Shown: in pieces, positions 22,005 to 33,508 of the stretch
Layout of the letters: each line of letters opens with the position of its first letter
How positions within the stretch are numbered: the first letter of the stretch is position 1
Source of the DNA: Labyrinthula sp. Ha
Taxonomy: Eukaryota; Sar; Bigyra; Labyrinthulida; Labyrinthulaceae
NCBI GenBank assembly: GCA_015227615.1
Contig: JAALGZ010000013.1
Span: 620,001 to 684,000, forward strand
Reading direction: 5' to 3'
Length of the DNA: 64,000 nucleotides
Made by a program: the position numbers and the translations under genes
Notes under the pieces: generated by a model
Seen by the model: only the letters and a program-made list of their open reading frames with translations
Told to the model about the DNA's origin: nothing
Databases searched by the model: none

Positions 22005-22313
22005 ATGAATATGATTGAAAACTTTAATACTTTTTTTCTCACTGCATTTATTACTTTGACATCCACTTTAGCATTGTTTAAGTTTTTAGAAAAAGCAAAA
22101 TCAAAATTTGACTCTGATCAGAAAATTTTAGATTCAAGGGAAAGACGGGAAGAAACAAGAGTAAATGAAGAAAGCAAAACAGAAGGTTTAAGTGATGCTG
22201 AACTTTATGCAGTTAGACAACAAGCAGCTGCATTTTGGTCAAATACCTGGCAAGTTCATACAAAAGATAATCAGGAAATGCACGAGAGATTGTTAGAGGC
22301 TAGAAAGTTTTAG
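22005..22313 (+). CDS. 102-aa single-pass membrane protein, left copy
   Basis: One hydrophobic segment near the N-terminus (about residues 9-27, FFLTAFITLTSTLALFKFL), then a charged, helical tail with an acidic/basic stretch and AVRQQAAAFWSNTW. There is no signal cleavage site. It is identical in amino-acid sequence to the right-arm copy. It is convergent with PACRG, with 45 bp between stops. I do not recognise the family; small size and layout suggest an accessory subunit of a membrane complex, but this is a guess. Confidence 0.6.
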   Translation: MNMIENFNTFFLTAFITLTSTLALFKFLEKAKSKFDSDQKILDSRERREETRVNEESKTEGLSDAELYAVRQQAAAFWSNTWQVHTKDNQEMHERLLEARKF

Positions 22314-22358
22314 TCTTTCGAGAAGTTATATTTCTAATTCTACAGCACTGAAGTAGTT

Positions 22359-23256
22359 CTAAGCTTTGACACTTTGATAAGTTGGAATTAAATACTTGAT
22401 ATTAATAAATGCATCATCTCCACCGTGCAGTTCAAACAAAGCCAAAGTTTCGTTAATCAAATCACCAAGATTATCATTCTTTTGCTGGGAATAGTCAATG
22501 CCATCACCTAAGTTCAAATTATTGTTTTTGAATAGGTTAAATATAGGAAGCAGCTGTCTATAATAAGGGACCAAAGCTTGACCAACTCCCTCTGCTACCA
22601 CAAGCTTTTGCAGAATCCTAATCACCCTAATCATAACCTCCTTATCTCTGGTATTAAGCGCTGTCTTCGTGGGGATGATCAACTGGGGTACTACCGGCAG
22701 TACCTTGTGCGATCCATGAACTAACATATCTTTGACTCCTCTTTCAGCAAGGAAAGAGTATGGATATTCCACTTCACGAAGTCCATCGAAGAAAAGAGGT
22801 AAATAGTGATGAAAATCCAATTTGTCAACAGGAACTTTCCAAGCGGTTTTTGGTAAGCTGCCATTTTGATCTACTTGAACAGGCAAATCTGCCCTTTCAT
22901 AAAATCTGCGAAACTGAGTATTTGGTGGATTAGCTCGTCTAGAAAACGCGGTTTGCTTAGATTTTCTATGTGCTTGAGCTTGAGCGGAACATCCACCTAT
23001 AGCCTTCGGGTTACCACAAACCGATTTCTTTTTTAAGAAATTCGTAGGATCACTCTTAGTCACTACTCGCTGGTAGGAAAAAGCTGAGATGTCGACAGGT
23101 GCGTCAACAGGCGTATGACCTCCAGGCTTTATCTAGACCTCACTTCAAGAAAAAGAATACGGACGGTGAACATTCACTTGTTCTGTCAAATGGAGACCCT
23201 GTTTCGACATGTTTTCTTTCTTTTTCTGTGAGACGATATTTCGGCTTCTTTCCCAT
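22359..23256 (-). CDS. PACRG: PACRG, axonemal inner-junction protein (two exons)
   Basis: Exon 1 (23256-23161) and exon 2 (23132-22359) join across a 28-nt intron to give 289 aa; the second exon alone has no in-frame ATG at its start. The protein is clearly Parkin co-regulated gene product: FRRFYERADLPVQV, LPLFFDGLREVEYPYSFLA, LVHGSHKVLPVVPQLIIP and [17 protein letters not shown] ... [18 protein letters not shown] are hallmark stretches. PACRG joins the A and B tubules of ciliary doublet microtubules, so the organism makes cilia. The variable N-terminus is basic. Its ATG lies only 22 bp after the stop of the sulfotransferase upstream on the same strand. The last 272 bp lie inside the inverted duplication. 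Confidence 0.95.
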
Positions 23257-23278
23257 CTTCTCTATTAAACGCTCAAAC

Positions 23279-25237
23279 TCAAAGCTGTAGCCAGTCAGGA
23301 AATTTTTGCAAAATAACAACTTCTCCATTTTCTTTCTTCTCCTCAAGAAGTGTTCTTAGCTTATGATTACTCCTGTTATAAAAAGTATTTAACTTTTCTT
23401 TGTATTCGGGATATTCTTCAAGTTTAAAATATCCAACTGGTTTCTTTTCGTAGGACGCCTTGCTTCCAGCAGCAACGACCCAGTAACCATTAACCTGGTG
23501 AACATGTTTTCCTCCAGAGTAGTCGAAGTGGTTCAACTCCAGTTCACTTTCCAAATCATACATCATCTGGAAAGGTTCTGCTTGAAACTCCTCTGTAAAC
23601 AGAACTACAAACTTAACCCCCTTTTCTGCAAAAACCTCAATCCACTTCTGAAGGAACAAAAAGTAAATCCCATAAGAAAGTGCTCTTAAGCCTGTGTACT
23701 GCCCAGGCCTTAACGCTAGAGACTCGTCAGCAAATTGCTTAAATGTATTCTTGTCACATTTCTTTGCATTAAACCTGCAGGAATGAAAATAGGCAGAATG
23801 AAACCTCTTCGCAGGGTTACGCAAGAGCAACACTGCTTTTGGATTATGCGTCTGGATGAGTGCACTTGCTACGTCTTCAGGTTGAGTTTCATCAAAATAT
23901 GCAGGAGTCTTTTCAAAAAATATTCGTTTCCTGTCAAGTAACTCGTTAAAATCAACTCCCTTATACCTTGGATTTCTGGGACCTTTGTAATTATACATAT
24001 GGTCCAAATACTGCGACACAACCTGATTTGAACGAACTGGAGGTTGCATCAAATCAGCAGCAGGCGTATCTTCTTCGTCAACATAGGTTTTCAGAATGTT
24101 CAATCTTTCTTTGGCAAAATCTTTTGTTGACCGCTTTTCTAGATCTTGATCAAAGAAATGAAGCTCTGCTCCATAACGAGTAACTTCCTTATTCAGAGAA
24201 AGCCAAAGGGCTAGCTCAGCACTTGCGCCTTTTTGAACACCAAGAAGAATTACATTGGGCATACAGTTAAACTCTTCACGATTTGTATAACAGCAATAAC
24301 TTTGTCCTGCGTATTTCTCATTTACACAGGTGTGATCAGAAGGAGAAAATGTTTCGTGACTCTTTGATACAAAGACTCCAAGATTTAATAAATTCTCATA
24401 CTCAGAGAGTAAATCATCAGAAGCATCGCTCAGTAAAGATATAAAGTCTGAGGATAGCGGAAGCAGCATGTTTGCTTCCAGCTTAGATTGTTTCGTCAGG
24501 TCGGACCAGCTTGATGCAGTGGTGGATTCGTAAAGAGAGACTTCGAAAGTGATGTGTGGATAAGTTTGTTTTGCAGAGGAAAAAAGAGTGAGAAAAAAGA
24601 GATAAACCTTAGCACAGTAGCTTTCGGATGAAGAAACTAAATAGGGAGATGGAGAAATGGGAGAAAAAGAAAAAGGTTTCATGTGCTCCAATTTGGTGCC
24701 TAAAGTGTTCCAAAACATTTGTTCAGAGAAAGAAAGTGATGAGCACGTGTCTAAGAAACGATGTAATGTTGGGATGTGGATATAAATATGATCTGTGTTT
24801 TCGTGTAATAGTTTGGGAGTTAGGAGGAGTAAACAGTTTTGTACATTGTCCGTGAAGAGGTTGCAAGTGCGTTTGGTATCCTGAGGAACAGGGGAAGTTG
24901 TAGTTGGAACTAGAAGAAAGTAGGAGTCCATATTAGAAGTTTTTGAAATATAACTTTCTATATTATTCATGCCTTCTTGAGTTGGTAGAAGGGAAGCTTG
25001 TGTTGAGTTCTTCTGGGTTGGAGTGAAGTTCGAGGGAAATAGTGAGTTTGACGGAGGTTCTTCCTGAAACTGAGTTTTTAGTGATTTTGAAGTATCTGAA
25101 TCTGAGTTGTTATAGATACTAAAGATAATCAGGCAGAATAGAAAGTAGATTGTACACCATGGCAACCAAAGTCTTGCACCATCTGGTTTCATGTTTTCTC
25201 TATCTTTTCTTTTTGAAATTGGCCACATGGCCCACAT
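23279..25237 (-). CDS. heparan-type sulfotransferase, type II membrane protein (652 aa)
   Basis: The start chosen is ATG 25235-25237; the frame extends upstream only to a TTG, and Met at 25192 (MKPDGARLW) is an alternative. A membrane anchor (LWLPWCTIYFLFCLIIFSIY, about residues 23-42) follows the basic N-terminus. A ~280-residue Ser/Thr-rich lumenal stem precedes the sulfotransferase domain: the PAPS 5' loop ILLGVQKGASAE at ~330-341, the AELHFFD motif typical of heparan sulfate sulfotransferases, and the 3'-phosphate segment LLLRNPAKRFHSAY at ~470-483. It probably sulfates a Golgi glycan; acceptor unknown. It is larger than most family members because of the stem. It is unrelated in detail to the 427-aa sulfotransferase nearby. 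Confidence 0.88.
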   Translation of the reverse strand: MWAMWPISKRKDRENMKPDGARLWLPWCTIYFLFCLIIFSIYNNSDSDTSKSLKTQFQEEPPSNSLFPSNFTPTQKNSTQASLLPTQEGMNNIESYISKTSNMDSYFLLVPTTTSPVPQDTKRTCNLFTDNVQNCLLLLTPKLLHENTDHIYIHIPTLHRFLDTCSSLSFSEQMFWNTLGTKLEHMKPFSFSPISPSPYLVSSSESYCAKVYLFFLTLFSSAKQTYPHITFEVSLYESTTASSWSDLTKQSKLEANMLLPLSSDFISLLSDASDDLLSEYENLLNLGVFVSKSHETFSPSDHTCVNEKYAGQSYCCYTNREEFNCMPNVILLGVQKGASAELALWLSLNKEVTRYGAELHFFDQDLEKRSTKDFAKERLNILKTYVDEEDTPAADLMQPPVRSNQVVSQYLDHMYNYKGPRNPRYKGVDFNELLDRKRIFFEKTPAYFDETQPEDVASALIQTHNPKAVLLLRNPAKRFHSAYFHSCRFNAKKCDKNTFKQFADESLALRPGQYTGLRALSYGIYFLFLQKWIEVFAEKGVKFVVLFTEEFQAEPFQMMYDLESELELNHFDYSGGKHVHQVNGYWVVAAGSKASYEKKPVGYFKLEEYPEYKEKLNTFYNRSNHKLRTLLEEKKENGEVVILQKFPDWLQL

Positions 25238-27252
25238 AGGCGTATTTTTTAATATATATAGTTTATGAATAAAAAACAAAATGATAAGAGTCAGACACTA
25301 AGCAGTCGAGTGTACGACTCGCTCCATACTGACTGTTTAAACTTTACATAGTTATAATGCAATATTACATTACCGCACAATTGGTACAACTTTACATAAT
25401 ACATCTTTACTAATACATAAGTACCGAAATAACAGATTGTAAAACTTTAATATCTCAACAACTACTGGGAGTTAGAAGACATTACTTATATGATTTTTAA
25501 GCTTTTTTCAAGCTTCTTTGAATTGATTTAAGTTAATATACGTATTCTCATACACATATAGACGATACGGACAATTACTTGTCCAACTCTAAGGATGGAA
25601 ACACTGGAAGGAAAGAAACTTTTATAGAAAGAGATACCTGTCAAAGAACCAATCAATATTTTTTAGTAATCAATACTTAACTTTTCTTCTCTTTGGAGCT
25701 TGCAGTTTTAAATGTTCACCGCCTTCAAACCTATCCGCTTACAGTGGTTGGGAACTTTGTGGTTACTTTCCATGTAATGGTCCTATCACTCGAGGAAGTT
25801 GGAATCAAAGGATTAGCATGTCTAAGGAAAAATATATATATTTTACAATACTGGAACTACAAGAAAATTATGGACGAAGCACTCAAGTATAAACATTCTT
25901 TTTCTATGTCCCAGAGAATAGGTAGACACATTTCTCCCCGCGCATCTCAGCTGATATACATACACTAACCATTAACGTAATTAAAACACTGGAAAAACAT
26001 TTCAACACCAATGAAGATAGCTCCAGAAAAATATAAATGAAACAAACTCTCCTGGTCACCACCACTTTCTTTGTTTACGCTCTGCACAGACAACATAACA
26101 AAAGTTTCTCTAGCAACTGGCGACAACTTAATCAACCATATTTTCTAAGATACTGTAGCCAAAGCCAAACTTAAGTTCAGTATTATTACAAAAATTTTAA
26201 TAATACATACCCCATTACATAATACCTTAGATATTGGAAAAAAGAAAGTGCGGAGCCGCCTCCATAGCTATACAAACTTTAATATCAATATAGTGAAAAA
26301 TAAATTGTGTATTTAAGGTGCTATATAGTGTGTAACTAGATTTTGTATTGGATGTTTTCAGCAATTCATTTTTAAGTATGAGCAACAATAAAAAAAGATT
26401 AAAACAAGAATTTACAGAAGATTCTTAAAGTTCTCTCAGTGGTAGAAATTTATAATAAATATCAAGAAACACAACAGAAAACAATACATAGCGTGATTTA
26501 AACATAAAAGAGGCTCCTACCGCATTGTAACCGCTGAATTAACCGTTTCTTTTAATCTAGAAGTTTTGTTCATAGAAAAGACATACTAGCTCTGCAGAAG
26601 TACAGTTTTCAAGTCCTGGTATTACCAAGAAAAACTAGAGACCATAATAGTATTCTGGAAGGACTGGAGACAAAAATTGGTCAAAGAGGATTCACCTACT
26701 ACCTTTTGATGGAATTCAAAATTCTCAATCAAGTTTTAGTTTCAAAAAAGAATAAGCACTTAAGTCAGTTAGGTTTAATCAGTTTCGCATCACCTAATAA
26801 ACCCTAGATTTAGTCTCGTAAAGAAAACTGCAGAATATTTAATAAAGAAAGTATTTTGACACCATGTTTTATGGTTTAAACTTTGCAACTGTATTATGTG
26901 TACAGTTAATATGTCAAGCTCCCTCTCGCTTGTGGGAAACTACATCTCTTACCAAAGAAGCAAATAATGGTGGTGGAAATTACCGAAAACACGATTGAAA
27001 TAATGTTTAAACAGGTTGAAAACTTAAAACTGTGGCTTTCGTAAAATGATCCTGGAAACTACCTGTAATAACGGGGAAAATTCGCTCTTTTTCATCTTAT
27101 GGATATCCTGCAATAGTGATGCGACCAGCTGAACAATAAATCAAAAGTATTATGACATTGAAGACACTATGAAGTCTCTGTAGTTTAAATTGCTGGAAAG
27201 CATTACGACCATAGGGTGGGAGTCAGTAATAGGATTTGAATGCTAGAGTTCA

Positions 27253-27381
27253 ATGGAGATAATGCAACAACTTGCAACCACAGTGAAAGAGAAACTGAAA
27301 AACAATGATGAGAGTCAAAGCGATGAGCCTGTGCCATCGCTGGCTCATTACTTAGAAATCTGGAAAGATGAATTATATTAG
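27253..27381 (+). CDS. 42-aa small ORF, doubtful
   Basis: ATG-initiated, 42 codons, ending TAG. The product (begins MEIMQQLATTVKEKLKNND, ends HYLEIWKDELY) has a charged, helix-forming composition unlike the surrounding AT-rich translations, and the local base composition is higher in G. It could be a microprotein or an isolated exon. Nothing supports a function. Confidence 0.2.
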   Translation: MEIMQQLATTVKEKLKNNDESQSDEPVPSLAHYLEIWKDELY

Positions 27382-28404
27382 TTATTTATTTAGTAGTGCT
27401 AGAGCAGATGTTTCTAATTCAGTTTTCATTCAATTTGTTTTGTTTCTCATGTCTTTTCGATGCTCGTATCATTTAACATCTTAGGCACAGGAATGGTACA
27501 ATATAAATACTTTCAATTTAACAATAGTTTTTTAGTGAATAAAATCATTAGATATATAGTTTTTTAGAGTTTTGTGAGCATTTCTAATTTGTTTCTTATA
27601 TTTGCAACATGTTGATAAGAACTCTCGCTTAAGTCTCGCTCAAGTTCGCAGAGCATATGACTCTCAGCTGATAGTTTGTCTTGGTAATTGGTATCAAGTT
27701 AGAATGTATCTACATTTTCATTAGAAATTCGTTTAAGAAAAACTATATCATCAGATAAATTTTATTTTATTAGAAAAATATGAGTTGTCACTTGTAAAAG
27801 AATTATCAAAATGGGAAACATCTCTGGAATTCTTAGCGAAATTCCAGGCTACTACTAACTTTCACAAAATCCTACTCCTTTTGGCAGATATTTCCCAAAA
27901 ATACTCAAACTTTACAAATAAAAGTTGTAACGAATATTATTCAATTTAAATATGCTTGTTTTCCCATTTTCTAGGAATTTCATATACTCAAAAACCGCCA
28001 AAGGTATAAAAAGTAAATATATAGGGTGTCTAGAGTCTACTCTCGTATCAGAGATAATACTTGTTTATCTAAGCATAGTAAACCCCATTAATCAACTAGC
28101 CACAAATCTTGATAGTCAGAGTCAGCTTACTTTTTGATAAAGATGCGATATACAGCTTAGGGACAGAGCCAATAGAGGATAGCATGATCTACTTTAGGAG
28201 ATAGGAACGTAAACCGTCATAGCGAACCTTATTATGACCAAGCAAAGAAACTAATGCTCAAAATGGAGAATATTATTTTCCAGATAAAAATCAATTTAAT
28301 TTCAATCTTCTTAAGTTCGTATGTAACTAACCAAATCATTATATGAAACACCTAGAAGTGGAAGTGATATTACTACTGTCAGCAGTACTGAATAGGGATG
28401 GGGT

Positions 28405-28852
28405 TTATTTTATTTGTCATTTATCAACAGAAGCTTTGCCCATATTTTTCCAAATGATTCGGACAATTCTCAAATCATTTTGACTGGTTACTTATAATCA
28501 ATACAAAGCTAAGCTACACGGCGTTGGGTCAAATGATCAAAATATTCTTGCTTCATTCTTGCATTGTACAAAAAAGCTTAAACAATGGATCAAGTGGTCT
28601 AAATGTCTCCTACTCCCGAGTTACATCAGGGTCATTACGCCTTCTTATAAATGGATTTTGACACGGTGCATAAATAAATTATAAGTTGTTTGACCGTTTG
28701 GGCCAGGGTGGTGTGGCCCAATTTATTATTGATAACCAACTGATAATCAAAGTAAGATCAAAACTACTTGAAAACAATTAAGAACCCAATTTTTTATTGA
28801 CAATCAGAATAAAGTAAATTATCAAAGAATTATTGATAATATTTAACAGATC
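28405..28852. repeat. palindromic dispersed repeat (MITE-like), copy A
   Basis: About 450 bp with long degenerate terminal inverted repeats (over 120 bp each). The core from 28510 aligns with 59210 onward: gctacacggcgttgggtcaa here, gccacacgacgttggcccaa there, then attcttgcttcatt against attcttgtttcatt and cattgtac against cactgtac, roughly 65-70% by eye over 160 bp. The right inverted-repeat motif of this copy (tttgggccagggtggtgtgg) is the reverse complement of the left motif of copy B. No coding capacity. It looks like an old non-autonomous DNA transposon. Ends are approximate. Confidence 0.6.
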
Positions 28853-30207
28853 CCACCCCTGCTACTGAATACTGCAATTATCGTAGTACACCTGATTTTT
28901 CAGTAAAACCCAAAGTATGGATTCTTCTAGGAACTGTGCAACAATATTTTATCTCCATTAAGGAACCCCAGAAACTTCTATTTAGGAATACCTCTAGGAA
29001 ATGTTGCCATCCAACAGTTTTTGTTGGCTTTTATTCTTATCAATATTGATATCGGTGTAAAACTTTAATTTTATTTTTTAACAGCTGGACAAGAATTATA
29101 ATTAGAGGTTAACTGAATTAAAAGCACAATTGAATACGAATGGTTAACAAAGAATCTGGGATTTTATCTATAACTAGGTTTTGTGAAATCAGTTTAAGGA
29201 GCTATTAAAGCCATTGACATAGCTAAAGTCCATGCCATAAACGATTAATGGTTGCATTTGATATGATTTTTATGGTAGGTGTAATTTTTGCAAAATAAGT
29301 TAATTTCTGTCACGAAGTCTTTAGAAAGTTTCCTACCAACACAGGATATCTAAAATGGAACCAGTAAATTATAGTGGTCATTATGTTTCATTCAAAAGCT
29401 GTTTAGAGATGGGTGAATAAATCATTAAGCCCGATACCATTTCCTCAGCAGATAGAGATATGATTACTTTGGGGCATTGACTTAAATGAACTCGTCAGAG
29501 TTCAATACTCTACATATCATATTCGGGCAGGAAAAGTAAATGTTTATTCGCTGCTTTGAATAATTTATTGTTGGCTTAGCGATGAGAATATTCCTTCTAG
29601 CACCCTTTCGACTGCTTAGCTCCGAGTATCAACCCCGATCTACTGCAAACATGCTAGCCCTGTTTTTTTTACAGGAACTGCATCTGCTTCTTTATTTTAT
29701 TTTTGCTAGATACCACCCTGCTGATTGAGAAAGAATATGATAGTGGTAACTAAAACCAGATTCCAGTTAACTCATCTTTAGAACTTTCAAAAAATTTCCG
29801 GATGCAAAACCGTTTACTAATTATTTTCGCGCTCACCTTGTCTCTTTTATCTTCTTAGGTAAGAGTGCTTACATATTTTATTTTCATACATCCCTTGAAC
29901 ACCTTCACAACAAGGAGAAGGTCACAGAGAATTGTTTAATGATTTGAGATTTGAAGCTTTGTTTTTTTAATTAATAAAGCTTAATCCCAGACTTACTTAA
30001 TATGGTACCATTTAAGACCTAAGATCTGAAATGAAGAAATATAGTTCCATGCGGCACTTAGCTCACAAGTAAGATCTGATTTCAAACAGAAGTGTAAATA
30101 TAAAGGTGAGTATCTTTAGGTTCTATTGCTGCCATTAGAAAATACGAAAGTTAATTACAATTTTTCCGTGACCTACTTGGATGACTATGCTTAGATTCAT
30201 CTTCAGT

Positions 30208-30659
30208 TTAAATTAAATTAGCTTCTCCTATATAATCAAGAATATGTACTAGGAATGGAATGTCAAAATCATACTTGAAGACTTTCAGATATATTCGTAC
30301 TGGGTTATAAGATTTACTAGATTTATAATGCGCGATTGATCCAGAGAGCTCATGAACCATGTATTCATGAGATGATACAGCGCACACAAGTGGTATTATA
30401 TTGTTTTTAGGTTTGCACATGGGTGGAACTGAGCAAGCTTTTCGAATCTAGTTTTCATGTGTATTTTTTTAACAACAAATCTTATGTTGTTAAAAAGGTT
30501 ATTCTTGTATCTACAAAAAAGTGATAAATGCAAATAATATATGTTGTGAAAATAAGCTCCATTATTTTCATTCAATAGACTGGGCAAAGAAGAACCAGAA
30601 TTAAAGATATTTTTTTTAGTTATTTCTTTATCCACGGTTTTATCACCATTCAATGGCAT
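30208..30659 (-). CDS. 140-aa unknown protein revealed by a 29-nt intron
   Basis: Two overlapping minus-strand ORFs in different frames (from ATG 30659, and to a stop at 30208) are joined exactly in frame by removing a 29-nt GT...AG stretch (30448-30476). Exon 1 is 30659-30477 (61 codons, ending NNIRF) and exon 2 is 30447-30208 (79 codons, beginning IRKACSVPPMCKPK). Intron length and borders match the other introns in the window. The product has a mixed, soluble composition, with a C-terminal FDIPFLVHILDYIGEANLI helix. No family is recognised, and the gene stands alone in a gene-poor region. Confidence 0.5.
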
Positions 30660-32008
30660 TTATATAGATACCTTTTTCTTAAGCTCAGGAAAACTCTGGA
30701 AACTACATGCATGACATAGATTGCTTTCAAAGAGAAATCCTTTATGTTACTATATAAATTAAACTTGTTCAGGTAAGAGAATAACCGTTACAAGAACAAA
30801 ATACTGTCGTAAGATTCTGTATCTTCTCTAAGACTAATTCTTCAGTAGGATTATGAAGTTATAAAATCTAGAAGCATTTAAAAATTGAAGGGCCTAAGAA
30901 GCAGGCTGAGACTAAGTTTTAATACTTGTGGAAATTTATTAAGTTTACTTCAAGCTAAATATTATAAGTTTGCAAAAACAAAATTAATGTAGAATTGGTC
31001 TCCCATCAATATGTAAGTGATGTGCTTTTCAAAATAAGAAAAGTCTCCAACAAGAAAGAACATATGATGCTCAAATAAAGGCCATTTTCACGGTGATAAG
31101 AAGCATAGAATACATGAGTATTGTATTTGGAAAAACTTTTTTTTTGCATATACGATTGCTATCCCTCCAAGAGCCATATCCTGATAAAAAGAACGATAGA
31201 GGCACTTGAGCATAGAAATAAACATCGAGAATTTATCTTACCTTTCAATTCCTCCTTGCTCGTAGAAGGCGTGCTTGTAAAAAAACAAGCAAAGGAACCA
31301 AAAAACAGTAACATGAAAAGTCTATTCTTAACACTTAACATGTCTTTATAAAGCGTATTTTCGCTAAGAGTTTAGTTCAATTTCATATTGAACATCTGAT
31401 TCTACATTATTAACATATTCTCTCTACCTTTAGGAGAAGAAGCAGAAAACCAACAAAAAGAATATAATACTCTCTACTTGGTTTCTCTTTATTATTCTCT
31501 ATTATTATATTTAATTTTGAGAACCTTTCATTTCATCCAAAAAACAATACTGAATATCTATATAAACGTATATATTTTAATTCTAAAACTAAAAATTTTA
31601 ACAGACGTGGTTTATAACTACTGAACATATTTTAAAACTATTCTAAAAATAATTTTCTCCTCGTAATATGGTATGAATAGGGTAATACCATATTGTTATA
31701 TATTCTATATTGAGTTATTCCTGAAAAGGACGGTATTCTTAGGACATTATTACTGCAGTTGTATTATAAAGCTAATATACCTATTTTGTTGGGATTACGA
31801 TAACCGATCATAATATAAAAATTATGGTATACAAATTAGAATTGGAAACGAAACCGAAACGTGTGTTAATTATGTCCGTTGAAACATGCCAAGCTATGAA
31901 TACCTAGCTGTTGAAAAGAATTTTGTTGACAAACAAAACGGTCAAATATATTGTTAACAAAACGCAAAAGAAAATAAAGGAAAAAATAAAGAAACAGAAA
32001 ACAAAGAT
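30660..32008. other. 1.35-kb intergenic region
   Basis: Very AT-rich; no ORF above 76 codons with an acceptable start. It presumably includes the PSP1 gene promoter. Confidence 0.4.
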
Positions 32009-33508
32009 ATGGTTTTTGGAAATAATACAGAGGTAGAGAGTAGAAAAAAAGATGGTTTGGAAAATTGGCAAGTTGGACCAACGACGGAAGACAGTGAGAA
32101 AAGAATCTTTCGTGGTGATTCATATTCATCAATCGCATTGTCTCATTTTTCTAGAAGTTCTAGAGGCGATGGTACCGCCAGTGGAAGCGGAAGTGGAACC
32201 CACAGTAGAAACTCCTCATTCGATCTTGATTTGTTTGACGTGAGTGAGAATACCGCAAAGGAGGACGCTGATTTATTCTCATTTCTTGATCAAGAGTTTG
32301 AAAGAATGGCTTTGAGAGGAAATACTAGAAGTGGCACTCCTAGTTCTGATAAGGAAAACTTGCATCCACATGACGGAAGTCAATACAAGTCTTTATCTAC
32401 AAAAGAACAGGATAACCGCACACACAAAAAATTAACAACGAATCACTTTCAGAACAGTACTACGTATAATATTCCTGAAAGAGTCAGTTACAAAGAGTCA
32501 CTGGGGAAAGAGAATCAGTTCTGTCAAACCCGTGGCGATATGAACCGTGCTTTCTATAGCTCTAGGAAGGGAAATGAAGGATGTTATGCCAAATCTCCGG
32601 CTCTTGGTGATGTTTATAAGCCACACGCTGTAGGAGTATCAGCATCGAGTATCCAAAGATATTCCGAAGAGGACATGGCAAGGTATAGAGATAAACTCTT
32701 GAACTTAGTTGGATACTACAAGAAGAACTTTAACAATGGCTTTGGGTTGATACCAATTATTAATTCCTTCACTGCAAAACATAAGTTTCTGGACAACATG
32801 GTCCAGTTGAATGAGACACCTCATGCTAGAACTTTCCAGAGCTTGGATTTTAACAAATTGAGCTTAACAGATGTAGATTTTCTTCGAGGTCTTAACTACA
32901 ACAACGGTTTGAAGAGAAAGGACTTTTCATCCAAGCTGAAGGTCAGGCCTGGGATGAAAACCGTACTCTATGAAGTTGAGTTTGTAAAAAAGGGTCGGTG
33001 GGGATTATTTCAGGGTGTTGACTTTGTGGTAGAAACTGGGGAATCTCTTTTCAACTTACTCAATACTGAAGTTATTTTGGAAATGGACGGCGGTGTAGAT
33101 TTGGCTATTCTTAGAACTGTTGAATATATGCCCTTGATTAGTGGAATTCAGGAAGTGCCTTTTATGCCTGTGCTTCGCAGACCTACTCACTATGACAGAA
33201 TTAAATACGAAACAAAGGAACAAGATGAATTAATTGTTCTTAGGTAGTTTATTATTATTCCGTTAGCTTTTAGATTCTGCAGAGAGTTGCTCAAGTACCC
33301 CGAGTTTATGCACTATAATATGTACGTCACTGATGTAGAGTTTCAAATCGATAGAAAGAAACTCATTATATATGGGGAATTTGTAACTCGGGTTAAATTT
33401 AACAAATACGTGAAGCAGGTGTGTGAACACTGTAAACATGTTTTTAGAGGCAAGAACATAAAACCTAGAGTCTTTATCCAGAACAAATTTGTTTCTGCTC
33501 AATATTAA
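32009..33508 (+). CDS. PSP1 C-terminal domain protein (two exons)
   Basis: Exons 32009-33243 and 33274-33508 join across a 30-nt intron to give 489 aa. The intron length is divisible by three but begins with an in-frame TAG. The C-terminal ~160 residues form a PSP1 domain: VEFVKKGRWGLFQGVDFVVE, then RRPTHYDRIKYETKEQDE, and after the splice RFCRELLKYPE ... DVEFQIDRKKLIIYGEFVTRVKF, which follows the conserved D-V-E-x-Q-x-D-R-x-K-L-x-x-Y pattern. PSP1 domains occur in bacterial YaaT/RicT proteins and in eukaryotic RNA-related phosphoproteins. The long N-terminal half is Ser/Gly-rich and low in complexity, probably disordered. A role in RNA regulation is inferred only from the family. Confidence 0.85.

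Larger units (their letters stand above)
15649..22630 (+). repeat. left arm of ~7-kb inverted duplication
   Basis: This block is repeated in reverse complement at 50529-57509. Similarity begins at the sequence aacaacggaagctaataaag (15651 on) and ends inside PACRG at 22630. Gene order, orientation and spacing are the same in both arms to within about 2 bp (for example 439 bp between the 102-aa and 368-aa genes in both, 315 bp between the 157-aa and HhH genes in both). Divergence is uneven: almost none from PACRG through the 102-aa and 368-aa coding regions, about 4-6% in some intergenic parts. This arm keeps intact PACRG across the breakpoint, so it is probably the source copy. The first ~410 bp (15649-16059) hold no gene. 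Confidence 0.95.
25238..30207. other. 5-kb gene-poor stretch
   Basis: Contains one palindromic repeat element (28405-28852) and one short plausible ORF (27253-27381). Other ORFs are below 92 codons, without recognisable domains. Confidence 0.45.

Noticed and set aside
22625-22636. TTAGGG (CCCTAA) at the duplication breakpoint as a telomere-repeat scar
   Set aside because: A single unit that is part of the PACRG coding sequence; not evidence of a telomere.
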